DNA of 47,683 nt from Rhodospirillales bacterium (GCA_016793925.1 JAEULH010000076.1:1-47683), one strand, 5' to 3'; shown: positions 1 to 9,148, counted from the stretch's first letter. Notes: generated by a model from the sequence alone, not told the origin. Made by a program: numbers and translations.

Positions 1-803
1 TCGCCGTCGTAAACGCCGACCTGGAGGTACGTTTCCTGCGTCGGCCGCACCTTGGCGCGGGCGCCCCAAACCGCGGTCGGGTAGGCCGTGATGCCATCGG
101 GAAGGTTGAAGAACGGCGCCGGCGGCTGGCCGCAGATGCCGTTGGTGATGAACTGGCAGTAGAGCGGTGAGGTGAGAAAGTCGTCGGTCGCCGCCAGTCG
201 GCCATAGGCCAGGTTCAACCGGTCGTCGTAGAGGGAGGTGATGAACTGCGCCTCCACCAGCCTTACCCGCTGACCGCCGCCGTAGAGCTGCTGCACGCTG
301 ATGGCGTTGCCGATGTCCTCGGCGCTCAGGCTGTTGCCGGTGCGCTGCGAACCGGCGATGCGAAAGATCGTATTCGGCACGCCCAGCAATTTTTGCAGAT
401 CCATGTCGGCGCGCAGCAAAACGTTGTGGACGTAGGTCTGACCCTGCTGCCGGCCGCCGACGGGATTGGCCATGAACTCCATGGCGTAGCCGCCGGTGAT
501 GTCGATCCCGCGGTTGTAAAGCCAAGTTCGCGCGCCGAACCAATCGCCGGTGATGTTGTGCGCGAAGTCGTAGGGCGGCGTCGCCTCGGAACTTTCCGGC
601 GGCAGGCCGGTGTCGGGGATCTCTTCTTCGTCCCCGGGCACATCCGCCTGCGCCAGGGCAAGCGCCGGAGCGCAGAGCGCAAGCAGGAACAGGGCCAGCG
701 CCAGCTTGGGGGAACAGCGTTCCGGCAGGCCGCAAAGCGGCCCCCGTCCCTGTTCAGCAGGCTTCTTCGCTCGCCATTGAAGGTCCGTTTCGATCGTTTT
801 CAA
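1..803 (-). CDS. Carbohydrate porin, OprB family (N-terminal part, gene runs off the window)
   Basis: This is an outer-membrane beta-barrel porin; the OprB family takes up sugars by passive diffusion. The frame starts with TTG at 803, preceded by a GGGAGG ribosome binding site. No ATG is usable in this frame, and the nearby ATG at 776 is out of frame and soon stopped. The N-terminus has a basic stretch, a hydrophobic signal segment (LALALFLLALCAPALALA) and a mature start near AQAD. The mature part shows OprB-like stretches such as NITGDWFGAR, LLRADMDLQKLLG and ETYLQVGVYDG. About 267 residues are visible; the C-terminal barrel lies beyond position 1. Assignment to the family is fairly sure from these stretches, but the substrate is unknown. 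Confidence 0.8.
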   Translation of the reverse strand, partial: MKTIETDLQWRAKKPAEQGRGPLCGLPERCSPKLALALFLLALCAPALALAQADVPGDEEEIPDTGLPPESSEATPPYDFAHNITGDWFGARTWLYNRGIDITGGYAMEFMANPVGGRQQGQTYVHNVLLRADMDLQKLLGVPNTIFRIAGSQRTGNSLSAEDIGNAISVQQLYGGGQRVRLVEAQFITSLYDDRLNLAYGRLAATDDFLTSPLYCQFITNGICGQPPAPFFNLPDGITAYPTAVWGARAKVRPTQETYLQVGVYDG

Positions 804-1003
804 GGTCGCCGCCCTCCCGCAGACTAGGGATTTTTTTTATGGCTAAGCGACGATGGCTCGATTTTACCGCGGCACAAGGTTCATAGGTTAATGCATGCTT
901 CCGCTTTTACGATTTTATCGCAGAGTGGCATCCGAAGGCGCGCGTCCGCCTCGCCCCGGGTCGCAGACCTTGGGCGGGAATGCCGCGCCGAACGGCATCA
1001 CGG

Positions 1004-2089
1004 TCAAGCGACGGGCATGTGGAAGCCGGGTGTCGACAGCGACAGCGCCGTCTCTTCTTCCGTCATATCCTCCTCGATCCCCTCGAACAGAGGCGAGGAC
1101 AGATAGCGTTCTCCCGTGTCCGGCAACATGCACAGAATGACCGATCCCGGCTCGGCCTTCTCGGCGATGTCCATGGCGACGGCAAAGGTCGCGCCGCCGG
1201 ACACCCCGGTGAAGATGCCTTCTTGCGCCGCCAGCTTCCGCGACCACTCCATGCCGCGCGCCCCGGACACCGGGATCAGCTCGTCGTAGTAGCGGTTCTC
1301 GATGGCTTCCTGCAGGACCAGCGGAATGAAATCCGGTGTCCAACCCTGGATCGGGTGGGGTTCGAACGCGGGGTGGCTTTCCGCCGGCGAACCGTCGGCG
1401 CGCCGCTTCTGGGCATGCCCGCTGCCCACGATCTGGGCGTTCGCCGGTTCGCTGAGGATGATTTTCGTCTCGGGCCGAACCTTGCGCAGCACGCGGCCGA
1501 CGCCGGCGACTGTCCCCCCCGTGCCGTAACCGGTGACGTAGTAGTCGAGCCGCTCGCCCGCAAAGTCCGCGAGGATCTCGCGCGCCGTCGTGTTCTCGTG
1601 GATCTTGGCGTTGGCGTCGGTTTCGAACTGGTGCGCCAGAAACCAGCCATTGGCCTCGGCCAGTTCCACCGCCTTCATGTACATGCCGTAGCCTTTTTCG
1701 GCCCGAGGGGTCAGCACCACCTTGGCGCCGAGGAAGCGCATCAGCTTGCGCCGCTCGATGGAGAAGCTGTCCGCCATGGTCACCACAAGCGGATAACCCT
1801 TGGCCGCGCAGACCATCGCCAGCCCGACCCCGGTGTTGCCGCTGGTCGCTTCGATTACGGTTTGTCCGGGCTTCAGCGCACCCTTTCGTTCAGCCTCCTC
1901 GATGATGCTGACGGCCAGGCGATCCTTTACCGAGCCCGCCGGGTTGAAGAATTCGGCCTTGACGTAAAGGCGCACGTGATCCGGCGCCAGCGTGTTGATC
2001 CGGATGCACGGCGTGTTGCCGATGGTTTCCATGACGTTGTCGTAAAGCCGTCCCCGTCCCTCCGTCGTCCGTCCGTCTTCTGCGGCCAT
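1004..2089 (-). CDS. cysK: Cysteine synthase (O-acetylserine sulfhydrylase)
   Basis: This is a PLP-dependent enzyme that makes cysteine from O-acetylserine and sulfide in the cytoplasm. The PLP lysine lies in NPAGSVKDR, followed by the substrate-binding loop EATSGNTGVGLA and the glycine-rich phosphate loop GYGTGGTVAGVGR. The start at 2089 (MAAEDG) is chosen because a GGAGG site lies 6 bases upstream; a longer frame from 2134 lacks such a site. At 361 aa it is longer than CysK of E. coli (about 320). There is an insert with QKRRADGSPAESH around residues 230-245 and a C-terminal tail (YLSSPLFEGIEEDMTEEE) like that in many alphaproteobacterial and plant-type enzymes. It is transcribed divergently from the aminotransferase at 2241. 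Confidence 0.88.
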   Translation of the reverse strand: MAAEDGRTTEGRGRLYDNVMETIGNTPCIRINTLAPDHVRLYVKAEFFNPAGSVKDRLAVSIIEEAERKGALKPGQTVIEATSGNTGVGLAMVCAAKGYPLVVTMADSFSIERRKLMRFLGAKVVLTPRAEKGYGMYMKAVELAEANGWFLAHQFETDANAKIHENTTAREILADFAGERLDYYVTGYGTGGTVAGVGRVLRKVRPETKIILSEPANAQIVGSGHAQKRRADGSPAESHPAFEPHPIQGWTPDFIPLVLQEAIENRYYDELIPVSGARGMEWSRKLAAQEGIFTGVSGGATFAVAMDIAEKAEPGSVILCMLPDTGERYLSSPLFEGIEEDMTEEETALSLSTPGFHMPVA

Positions 2090-2240
2090 GTTCGCCTCCA
2101 CTGCCCGTTCAGTTGCGATGGCTATCGCCGGCAAGTTTGCTCGCCCCGATCACGTTGACGTGATGGACCGCCGTCCGCAAGCGGCTTGCGCCGAAGGCCC
2201 GTTGCCGCCACGATCGATCGCTGTCCGGCAGAGGCAGACC

Positions 2241-3437
2241 ATGGCGGTCATTTCGGAGCGCATCCGCCGTGCGGACGCAGCGTTCGCGGCCGTCAAGGCG
2301 TTCTATTTCACGTCGCGCTACGGCCAGCGGCGCCGTGACCCCGCGATCTGCGACTTTACCTTCGGCAATCCGCAGGAAATGCCGCTTTCGGGCCTGGTCG
2401 CGGCTTTGCGCGAGCGGGCCATCCCGCACGACAAAGGCTGGTTCGCCTACAAGACCTCGGAAGAGGATCCGCGCGCCTTCCTCGCCGAGCGGCTGGCCGG
2501 CGAGCTCGCGCTACCTTTCGAGCCGGACGACATCGCGCTCACGACCGGCGCGTTCGCGGCCATCATGGTGGCCTTCCGCCTTGTCCTCGACGCCGGCGAC
2601 GAGGTGGTCTACTCGCAACCCGCCTGGTTTTGTTACGCGCCGATGCTGTTCGCCGCCGACGCCATCCCGCGCGCAGTCGCTCTGCGACGCCCCGCCTTCG
2701 ACCTCGACCTCGACGCCATCGACGCGGCGATCGGCCCGCGGACGCGGATGGTGATCATCAACTCCCCGCACAACCCGAGCGGACGGATTTACAGCCGCGA
2801 GACGCTCGAGGCCCTGGCCCGCCTGCTCGATCGCGCCTCCGACCGGATCGGACATCGCATCTTCCTTCTGTCCGACGAGCCTTACCGCCGCCTGCGCTTC
2901 GATGGCCGCGGCTTCACCAGCCCGGCTGCCGTCTATCCCTGGACCCTTGTCACCTACAGCTACGGCAAGATCCTGCTCGCTCCGGGCCAGCGACTGGGCT
3001 ACCTGGCGCTTTCGCCGCTGATGCCGCGCGCCGATCGACAGGCGCTCTGCGACGCCATGTTCGCGGCGCAGATGTCCCTCGGCTGGTGTTTCCCCAACGC
3101 GATCATGCAATACGCCGTTGCCGACCTCGACGGGCTGTCGATCGATCAGGACGCCTTGACCGGCCGGCGCGACCGTCTGAGCGCGGCGCTTTCCGCTTCA
3201 GGTTTTGAAGTCGTTCCGCCGGAGGGAACGTTCTACCTCATGGCGCGATGGCCGCAGGGGGAGCCGACGGCGCTCTGGAATGCCCTCGCCGACCGGAACG
3301 TCTTCGTGCTGCCCGGCAGCATCATGAATGCGCCGGAGTACCTGCGCATCTGCCTGACCGCATCGGACGCCATGGTCGACCGAGCGCTCCCCGCCTTTGC
3401 CGCCGTCGGCCGCGCGTCCACCGCCACGGCGCCTTGA
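2241..3437 (+). CDS. Aminotransferase, class I/II (PLP fold type I)
   Basis: This is a 398-residue PLP-dependent aminotransferase. Visible motifs are NSPHNPSGRIYSRETLEAL (the Asn that contacts the PLP ring), LLSDEPYRRL (the Asp that pairs with the pyridine nitrogen, then Tyr) and SYGKILLAPGQRLGY, where the Lys should form the Schiff base and the Arg should bind the cofactor phosphate. The C-terminal LRICLTAS carries the arginine expected to bind the substrate carboxylate. The start at 2241 follows GAGGCAGACC; an upstream in-frame extension to 2088 overlaps the divergent cysK and has no better site. The substrate cannot be inferred. Divergence from cysK hints at amino acid metabolism, but this is only context. 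Confidence 0.82.
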   Translation: MAVISERIRRADAAFAAVKAFYFTSRYGQRRRDPAICDFTFGNPQEMPLSGLVAALRERAIPHDKGWFAYKTSEEDPRAFLAERLAGELALPFEPDDIALTTGAFAAIMVAFRLVLDAGDEVVYSQPAWFCYAPMLFAADAIPRAVALRRPAFDLDLDAIDAAIGPRTRMVIINSPHNPSGRIYSRETLEALARLLDRASDRIGHRIFLLSDEPYRRLRFDGRGFTSPAAVYPWTLVTYSYGKILLAPGQRLGYLALSPLMPRADRQALCDAMFAAQMSLGWCFPNAIMQYAVADLDGLSIDQDALTGRRDRLSAALSASGFEVVPPEGTFYLMARWPQGEPTALWNALADRNVFVLPGSIMNAPEYLRICLTASDAMVDRALPAFAAVGRASTATAP

Positions 3438-3453
3438 CCGACGACCTTTCGCC

Positions 3454-4437
3454 TCAGCGGCCGAGATCGACGACCACCCGCCCGCGAACCTTGCCCGCGA
3501 GGACGTCCTTCGCCACCCGCGGGACCTCATCCAGGCCGACGGTCGCCGTCATGGTCTCGAGCTTGTCGACGTCAAGATCGTCGGCGAGACGGGCCCACGC
3601 CTCCAACCGCTTCGCCTTCGGCGCCAACACCGAGTCGATCCCGACCAGGGTGACGCCGCGGAGGATGAACGGCGCAACCGAGGCCGGCAGGTCCATGCCC
3701 TGCGCCAGACCGCAAGAGGCGACTGCGCCGAGATGGCGGGTCGCGGCCAGCACGTTGGCCAGCGTATGGCTGCCGACAGCGTCGACGCCGCCGGCCCAGC
3801 GCGTTTTGCCGAGCGGCCTGCCGGGTTCGGACAGCTCCTTGCGGTCGATGATCTCGGCCGCGCCCAGTCCTTTCAGATAGTCCGCCTCGGCGGCGCGGCC
3901 GGTCGAGGCCAGCACCCTGTAGCCGAGCTTGGCCAGAATGGCCACCGCGACGCTGCCGACGCCGCCGCTGGCGCCGGTGACGATCACGTCCCCGGCATCC
4001 GGCGTCACGCCATGGGCCTCGAGCGCAAGCACGGCAAGCATCGCGGTGTACCCGGCGGTGCCGATGGCCATGGCCTGCGCCGGCGTGAACGCCTGCGGCA
4101 GCGGCACCAGCCAGTCGCCGCGAACCCGCGCCTTGCCGGCATAGCCGCCCCAGTGCGATTCGCCGACACCCCAACCGTTGAGGACGACCGCGTCTCCCGG
4201 CTTGTAGTCCGGGTGACTGCTGGTCTCGACGGTCCCCGCGAAGTCGATGCCGGGCACCATCGGGTATTTGCGCACAATCGAGCCCTTGCCGGTCACGGCG
4301 AGGCCGTCCTTGTAGTTCACCGTCGAATGATCGACGACGACGGTAACGTCGCCCTCGGGCAGGTCGGCATCGTCAAGATCGCGAAGTGTCGCGGCGACGC
4401 CGCCGTCCGTCTTGTCGACAAGCAATGCCTTGAACAT
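3454..4437 (-). CDS. acuI: AcuI/YhdH-type acrylyl-CoA reductase (NADPH), MDR superfamily
   Basis: This is a zinc-independent medium-chain dehydrogenase/reductase of 327 residues, the usual length of AcuI. The family reduces acrylyl-CoA to propionyl-CoA, for example in DMSP and 3-hydroxypropionate metabolism, and detoxifies acrylate. Visible are the N-terminal [25 protein letters not shown], and the nucleotide-binding motif [16 protein letters not shown] near residue 152. The end, [11 protein letters not shown], is typical of the family. The start has a strong ribosome binding site, AGGGAGGAGGT. This site is complementary over 11 bases to the loop of the two anti-SD sRNAs in this window (5610-5724 and 33820-33934). 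It lies 56 bp downstream of the thioesterase gene, so the two probably form an operon. Confidence 0.85.
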   Translation of the reverse strand: MFKALLVDKTDGGVAATLRDLDDADLPEGDVTVVVDHSTVNYKDGLAVTGKGSIVRKYPMVPGIDFAGTVETSSHPDYKPGDAVVLNGWGVGESHWGGYAGKARVRGDWLVPLPQAFTPAQAMAIGTAGYTAMLAVLALEAHGVTPDAGDVIVTGASGGVGSVAVAILAKLGYRVLASTGRAAEADYLKGLGAAEIIDRKELSEPGRPLGKTRWAGGVDAVGSHTLANVLAATRHLGAVASCGLAQGMDLPASVAPFILRGVTLVGIDSVLAPKAKRLEAWARLADDLDVDKLETMTATVGLDEVPRVAKDVLAGKVRGRVVVDLGR

Positions 4438-4493
4438 GCGCCTTACCTCCTCCCTGACTGACGTGACCGTGTCACCGCGCCTTCGAAGGCGCG

Positions 4494-4976
4494 TTATCCT
4501 GGGTTGGTCGCCTCCGCGCTCACCGTCGGCCGCCGGACCTCGGCCAGTAGCCGCTCGGCCAGTTCAGGCGGGATCGGCACCGCTCTGCCGCCGGCGTCAA
4601 GATCAATCCAGACGATAACGGCCTCGCTGGTGGCAAAGCAAACCTCGTCCTTGAACAGGCCCTGGACGACGGTGCACGACGACCGGCCGACCCGCTCGAC
4701 CCGCGTGCCGACCGCGACGTCGCCCGGATAGTGCGCCTGGGCGCGAAAATTGACCGTCAGCGTCGCGATCACCCAGCCCGCGCCCTCGCCCGCCGTAGAG
4801 CCCGGCCACACGGCCTCGGCGAATTCGACCCGCCCCGTCTCGCAATAGGTGGCGACGGCGACGTTGTTGACGTGGCGATAGCGGTCGATGTCGGAGAAGC
4901 GGACCGTATCGCGGGTCCAGAAGGCGTAGGAGCGGGCATCCGTGCGCTCGAGCGTCCGATCGTTCAAAGTCTCCAT
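4494..4976 (-). CDS. Acyl-CoA thioesterase, hot-dog fold (4HBT type)
   Basis: This is a 160-residue single hot-dog domain protein. The family hydrolyses acyl-CoA thioesters in the cytoplasm. The catalytic-type motif is [23 protein letters not shown], where the Asp, the HVNN segment and the following Glu match 4-hydroxybenzoyl-CoA thioesterase/YbgC-like enzymes. A second conserved stretch is [22 protein letters not shown]. The start at 4976 (METLND) is set by AGGAGG 8 bases upstream; the frame is open 12 codons further upstream without a site. It is followed at 56 bp by the AcuI-type reductase on the same strand, so the pair may serve a CoA-ester pathway. The substrate is not identifiable. Confidence 0.82.
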   Translation of the reverse strand: METLNDRTLERTDARSYAFWTRDTVRFSDIDRYRHVNNVAVATYCETGRVEFAEAVWPGSTAGEGAGWVIATLTVNFRAQAHYPGDVAVGTRVERVGRSSCTVVQGLFKDEVCFATSEAVIVWIDLDAGGRAVPIPPELAERLLAEVRRPTVSAEATNPG

Positions 4977-5134
4977 GCCGGATTCCTCCTGAGGGCGGCG
5001 GTCCGACGCCACTGTTTGCAGACGTCCCGGCTTAGAGCGCGTTTACCGGCTGCTCAAGCGCAAATGAGCTGGCCGTCTTCGTCTCGCCCCCTCGCATGGC
5101 CGCCAAGCCCTGCAGGACGTTGACGCTCGCCCGG

Positions 5135-5548
5135 TCAGCCGATGGCGCTGCGGATCAGGTAATCGGCGACATCGACAGGCTTGATGCTGGGCTGCCTGGT
5201 TTGCTCGCCGGCCAGCGCCCTGCGGACAAGAACATGGTTTTCGACGTTGGCGATCTTGACCTTGAAGATGCCTTTGCCGCCTTTGATCTGCGGATAGTAC
5301 ACGGGATCGACGGCCATCTCCCTGCCGCCGACGCGCGCGAGAACCTGCGGCTCGTCGGTCGCCTCCACCGACTGCTTGCGCACAAGCTTCCAGTCGGCGC
5401 GCCCGGCGAACCCGCTCTCGTTGAGAGCGGCGACCGCCGCGTCGGCATCTTCGGTGGCGACGCCCAGTTTGTAGACGTGCTTCGTCAACCCCACGTCCGC
5501 GGCCCATGCCTGAAGGCTTCGGCTCATTGCGACAAACATGTCCGTCAT
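5135..5548 (-). CDS. Conserved hypothetical protein, 137 aa
   Basis: The product is not recognised. The frame from MTDMFVAMSRS gives a compact soluble alpha/beta-looking protein without signal peptide or membrane segment. It contains HVYKLGVATEDADAAVAALNE, then a basic segment and FKVKIANVENHVLVRRALAGE. The longer open frame to 5641 is rejected because it would run back through the transcription terminator of the sRNA at 5610-5724. The only ribosome binding site is weak (GCGGAG). The gene sits alone, downstream of the sRNA terminator and upstream of the thioesterase on the same strand. Confidence 0.6.
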   Translation of the reverse strand: MTDMFVAMSRSLQAWAADVGLTKHVYKLGVATEDADAAVAALNESGFAGRADWKLVRKQSVEATDEPQVLARVGGREMAVDPVYYPQIKGGKGIFKVKIANVENHVLVRRALAGEQTRQPSIKPVDVADYLIRSAIG

Positions 5549-5609
5549 CGGCGGCCGCTCCGCTGATCCCACCGCGTGCAGGATAAGCCGGAGAGTTTGC
5601 CACCGGCAC

Positions 5610-5724
5610 AAAAAAAGGCCGCCCCCGAGGGGGCGGCGCAAGTTTGGATAGGGAGGAGGTCAAAGGCAAACCGGAGATCGGGTCTCGACCCTACGTCCGG
5701 TTCGCCATGGACGCTCGCGGGACG
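5610..5724 (-). ncRNA. Anti-Shine-Dalgarno sRNA, copy 1 (cuckoo/CcsR/alpha-r14-like)
   Basis: A 120-bp segment (5605-5724) is repeated at 33815-33934 with two mismatches (5666, 5668). Read on the minus strand, each copy has its own promoter. The conserved sequence begins where the transcript should start and ends with a GCCGCCCC/GGGGCGGC hairpin (5618-5637) followed by seven T. The RNA has an early hairpin (CGUCC/GGACG), then UUUG/CAAA closing a loop with CCUCCUCCC, then the terminator. A CCUCCUCCC loop is the hallmark of the cuckoo family, which includes Rhodobacter CcsR RNAs and rhizobial alpha-r14 RNAs. These pair with ribosome binding sites. Family assignment is by motif and layout only. 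Confidence 0.78.
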
Positions 5725-5729
5725 TCGTC

Positions 5730-5758
5730 GCTATACCCGAATGGGGCACACGCAACAA
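5730..5758 (-). promoter_or_regulatory. Promoter of sRNA copy 1
   Basis: On the minus strand TTGTTG (5758-5753) and TATAGC (5735-5730) are separated by 17 bases. The predicted start, 6-7 bases on, coincides with position 5724, where identity with the second sRNA copy begins. The second copy has the same arrangement. Confidence 0.7.
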
Positions 5759-5851
5759 GCGTTTTTTGTAGGAAGATATGCAGCCTCCCCGCGTCTCCGC
5801 CTTAGGGAAAATCGCGCCAAAAGTTTCCATTTCTATTCGATACAACCACCA

Positions 5852-6511
5852 TCACGATGGGCGGTACTTGATCGAGCAGCCGTACGGGCGGCTGGACGAG
5901 ATTTCCACCGGCTGTCCGGCGGCGAGATCGGCCAGCGCCGCCGCGACGTAGTTGCGGGCGCTCTGGATATCGGCCGGCCTGGTCGTCGGCCGGTCGTCGA
6001 TCCCGCCCATGTAGACGAGGCGACCGTCGCGATCGATGACGTACATGTGCGGCGTTGTCTTCGCCGCGTAGGCGCGCCCCATCGTGCCGTCTGGATCGAG
6101 CAGGATTTCGCTCGGCGCGGCGCCCGCGGCGGCGGCGATCTGCTTCGCCTGGCCGCCGTCGGCATAGCCCTGCTCCCCGGGCGCCGAAGAGATCACCGTC
6201 AACCAGACCACGCCGCCCTCCGTCGCCCGTTTCTGGAGGGCCTGCATGTTGCCGGTGCCGTAGTGCTTGCGGACATACGGGCAGTCGCGGTTGGTCCACT
6301 CCAGGACGACGACCCTGCCGGCGTAGTCGGCAAGGCTCCGTTCCGCGCCGTCGGCGCTCCTGACGGTGAACGACGGCGCCGGTTCGCCGATGGCGGGCGC
6401 CGCCTCGGCGACACTTGCGGCAAGTCCGGCGAGGAGCAGCGCCACAGCAAAGAAGGCGGCCCCGGCATGACGGCGGAGACGCTGCGGGGCGCAGACGCGT
6501 GCTTTCATCAT
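5852..6511 (-). CDS. Thioredoxin-fold (AhpC/TSA-type redoxin) protein, exported
   Basis: This 219-residue protein starts ATGATGA at 6511, overlapping the stop codon of the DsbD-like gene by 4 bases, so the two should be translationally coupled. It has a signal peptide (hydrophobic AAFFAVALLLAGLAASVAEA) and a thioredoxin-fold domain: GEPAPSFTVRSADG, VVLEWTNRDCPYVRKHYG, LLDPDGTMGRAYAAKTTPHMYVID. The active-site region has one cysteine (CPYV) rather than CXXC, as in a family of redoxin-like proteins. A further Cys lies near the C-terminus (YGCSIKY). It probably acts in the periplasm and could receive electrons from the DsbD-like protein. A start at 6508 (second Met) is equally possible. Confidence 0.8.
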   Translation of the reverse strand: MMKARVCAPQRLRRHAGAAFFAVALLLAGLAASVAEAAPAIGEPAPSFTVRSADGAERSLADYAGRVVVLEWTNRDCPYVRKHYGTGNMQALQKRATEGGVVWLTVISSAPGEQGYADGGQAKQIAAAAGAAPSEILLDPDGTMGRAYAAKTTPHMYVIDRDGRLVYMGGIDDRPTTRPADIQSARNYVAAALADLAAGQPVEISSSRPYGCSIKYRPS

Positions 6512-8778
6512 CCGCTTCCTTTCCCTGCGCTCCCGTCCCGATTGACGAGAGGAAGGTTGTCGATCGCGTCGATGACGATGCCCTCGGTCAGCAGTTGCGG
6601 GAGGACGGTCGGCTCGTCTCCGCCCGGCTGGAAGACGAGATACAGCGGGACGCCGCTGCGGCCGAAGCTGTCGAGCAGGCGCGTGATCTCCGGATCGCGA
6701 TTGGTCCAGTCGCCCTTGAGATAGACGATCCCGCGGGCGCGGAACGCGTCGGCGATCCTGGGCGAGGACAGCGCCAGACGCTCGTTGACCTGGCAGGTAA
6801 TGCACCAGGCGGCGGTCAGGTTGACGAAGGTCGGCGTCCCTGCGGCCTGCAACGCCGCCAATCGTTCGGGCGAAAACGGCTCGAAGGCGGGCGCATCCGG
6901 GTCGCTTGCGTTCGACGCCGCCGTGACGAGGCCGCCGCGAACCAGCGGCGACGCCTCCGCCTGCGGCCAGATTGCGATCGCAAACGCGGCCACGCCGGCG
7001 GCGAGCGACGCCGCGCCGAGAAGGTGACGACGACCTCCGACGAGCCCGTAGCGGATCTCGAACAGCCACGCCGCAAGTGCGAGGAGGATCATGCCGACGA
7101 GCACGGCGAGAACCGCGTCGGCGCCGGCTTGCAGCGACAGAACCCAGACCAGCCAGGCCGCCGTCAGGTAGAGCGGGAAAGCAAGGAGCTGCTTTATCCG
7201 ATCCATCCACACCCCGGGACGCGGCAGGCGCGCCGCCAGCCTCGGGACGAGCGTCAGCGCGAGGTACGGCAGGGCAAGGCCGAGGCCGAGCGTCAGGAAC
7301 ACGCCGAGCGCGATCGGCCACCGCTGGGTGAGGGCGAAGCCCAACGCGACCCCCATGAACGGCGCCGTGCAGGGGGTCGCCACCAGCGCCGCGAGGGCGC
7401 CGGTGAGGAACGAGCCGAGCGGCCCGGTCCTGTTTGCACCAAGCCCGCCCCAGCCCATGGCCGCGGCGCCCAAGGTGAACACGCCCGAAAGGCTGAGGCC
7501 CAACGCAAAAACGATCAGCGCCATGGCGGCGACGAAGGTCGGTGACTGAAGCTGAAAACCCCAGCCGATCTGCTCGCCGGCGGCCTTCAGCCCGATCAGC
7601 AGGCCGGCGACGATCCCGACGAAAACGAGGATGCCCGCGGTGTAGCTGAGGCCGCTCAGCCGCAACGCGCGCCGGTCCGAGGCGTGACGGATGACGCCCA
7701 TCGCCTTCATCGACAAGATCGGGAACACGCACGGCATGACGTTGAGCAGAAGCCCGCCGACCAGAGCGAGCCCCAATGCGGCGAAAAGCCCGAAGCCGAC
7801 GCCGCGCCCGGCGGCGAGCGCGTGGCCGGCGCCGCCCACCGTGGCCGAACCGACGCCGGTCGAAGCGGCCCCCTGCCCCGGCCCGGTGGCTTCGTCGGCG
7901 CGCCTGGCGTCGATGGCGAAGGCACGGCGCTTCGGATCGCCGCGCGCGCTGTCCGGGTTGATGACCAGCACCCCGGACAGTGCGTCGCCCGGCGCCTCGC
8001 CACCGCTCGTCATCAGCAGCCTCACGCCGTCGCCGGCGCGTTCCAGACGTTGCGGCGCAACGGGATCGACCGCGCCCCAGGCATCGGGAAAGAAGTAGGC
8101 GCTCGTCGCGTCCCCGAACGGTGCGCCATCGGCGAACTGCAACGCCAACTCATCGGCCGACGCGCCGGCAGCGGCCGGTCGGACGACGAAGCGCGAACCC
8201 GGATCTGCGACCGGCAGTCGCGCCACGGCGGCGGCGATCTCCGCCGCCGCGGCCGGGTCGCCGCCGCCGCCGGCACGCACGGTAAGCGACAGATCGGCCT
8301 GCTCGGGAATGCAGATATCCTTGCAGACGAGCCAGCTCGCCGTCGCCTCGAGATCGAGCGGCCGATCCGCCGGCCAGTCGACCGGCACGCTCACCTCGCT
8401 CAGGAGAATGACGCGGCCGTGATAGCCGAAATTGACCAGCGGGCCGTACGGGATCCGCTGCGGCGCGGGCCAGACGATCCCGCTTGCCTCGACCCCGGGC
8501 GGGAGCCGCCAATCGATGTGCGTCGGTTCGCCGGAATCCCCGGGGTTGCGCCAGTAGGTATGCCAGCCGTCGGCGATGTCGAGGCGCAGGGCGACCCAGA
8601 ACGTCCGACCCGGCTGAACCGCCGCCGCATCGGCAAGCAATTCGGCCCTGACCCGCTCGGAACCGGCCGCCGCTGCCGCCTGTGCCGGGCGCAAGCCGGC
8701 AGCGGTCATGGCCAGCAGGAGGAACAGGCCCGCAGTTGCCAAGGCTGCCGACAGAAGGCGATAGCGTCCCCGAATCAT
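6508..8778 (-). CDS. DsbD/ScsB-like thiol:disulfide interchange protein
   Basis: This 756-residue inner-membrane protein moves electrons from the cytoplasm to periplasmic thiol proteins. It has an N-terminal signal segment and a periplasmic DsbD-alpha-like domain up to about residue 300 with a cysteine pair (SWLVCKDICIPEQ). The transmembrane DsbD-beta domain spans about residues 320-620 (VMPCVFPILSMKAMG and ATPCTAPFMGVALGFAL supply its two reactive cysteines). The C-terminal thioredoxin-like domain has the active site AAWCITCQVN. The start at 8778 follows AAGGACAACG. Length and domain order match the ScsB-like group, which has a larger N-terminal domain than E. coli DsbD. The next gene, overlapping by 4 bases, encodes a likely exported partner. 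Confidence 0.85.
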   Translation of the reverse strand: MIRGRYRLLSAALATAGLFLLLAMTAAGLRPAQAAAAAGSERVRAELLADAAAVQPGRTFWVALRLDIADGWHTYWRNPGDSGEPTHIDWRLPPGVEASGIVWPAPQRIPYGPLVNFGYHGRVILLSEVSVPVDWPADRPLDLEATASWLVCKDICIPEQADLSLTVRAGGGGDPAAAAEIAAAVARLPVADPGSRFVVRPAAAGASADELALQFADGAPFGDATSAYFFPDAWGAVDPVAPQRLERAGDGVRLLMTSGGEAPGDALSGVLVINPDSARGDPKRRAFAIDARRADEATGPGQGAASTGVGSATVGGAGHALAAGRGVGFGLFAALGLALVGGLLLNVMPCVFPILSMKAMGVIRHASDRRALRLSGLSYTAGILVFVGIVAGLLIGLKAAGEQIGWGFQLQSPTFVAAMALIVFALGLSLSGVFTLGAAAMGWGGLGANRTGPLGSFLTGALAALVATPCTAPFMGVALGFALTQRWPIALGVFLTLGLGLALPYLALTLVPRLAARLPRPGVWMDRIKQLLAFPLYLTAAWLVWVLSLQAGADAVLAVLVGMILLALAAWLFEIRYGLVGGRRHLLGAASLAAGVAAFAIAIWPQAEASPLVRGGLVTAASNASDPDAPAFEPFSPERLAALQAAGTPTFVNLTAAWCITCQVNERLALSSPRIADAFRARGIVYLKGDWTNRDPEITRLLDSFGRSGVPLYLVFQPGGDEPTVLPQLLTEGIVIDAIDNLPLVNRDGSAGKGSG

Positions 8779-9148
8779 CGTTGTCCTTGCAGTGCCGCCC
8801 GGGATCGCGCCGATTTCCTCAAGGCCGGATGTGGTTGGTCATGTCGAGCGCCGCCAGCATTGGCGGACGTCGCCTCGCGACCAGCAGCCGCCAGCGCGAA
8901 GCAGGCGCCGCTGCATGTTCTTCGCGCGGCGCTCCTGCCCAGCGAATCCTAGCACATGCAGCCCGATCCGTCGCGCCCGTAGCCGGGTTGGCGTTTGCGG
9001 GGAACCTAAGTCCGTCGCGGTTGTTTGACCATGGCGGCCGCGGCGCTTCCGCCGCCGTAGCCGCCAGCGACGAAGGTGGGTCGCCGCCCACACGGGCCGC
9101 CGGCGCAGCAACACATCGCACATGCACATGCTCGAGGAGGATCAGGCC
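8779..9148. other. Divergent intergenic region, no gene seen
   Basis: This 370-base stretch lies between the DsbD-like gene and the TPP enzyme, which point away from each other, so it must hold both promoters. The open frames here are high-GC shadows without ribosome binding sites. I see no convincing -35/-10 pair or repeat. Confidence 0.4.

Noticed and set aside
5043..5669. Minus-strand frames beginning MTSSLSKLAPPPRGRPFF, present at both sRNA copies
   Set aside because: The matching start in both places is explained by the sRNA repeat. The frame runs through the terminator hairpin and diverges immediately outside it.
5852..7732. A single 626-codon frame covering the redoxin gene and part of the DsbD-like gene
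   Set aside because: The upstream half is a shadow of the DsbD-like gene in another frame; the real redoxin gene starts at the ATGA overlap at 6511.
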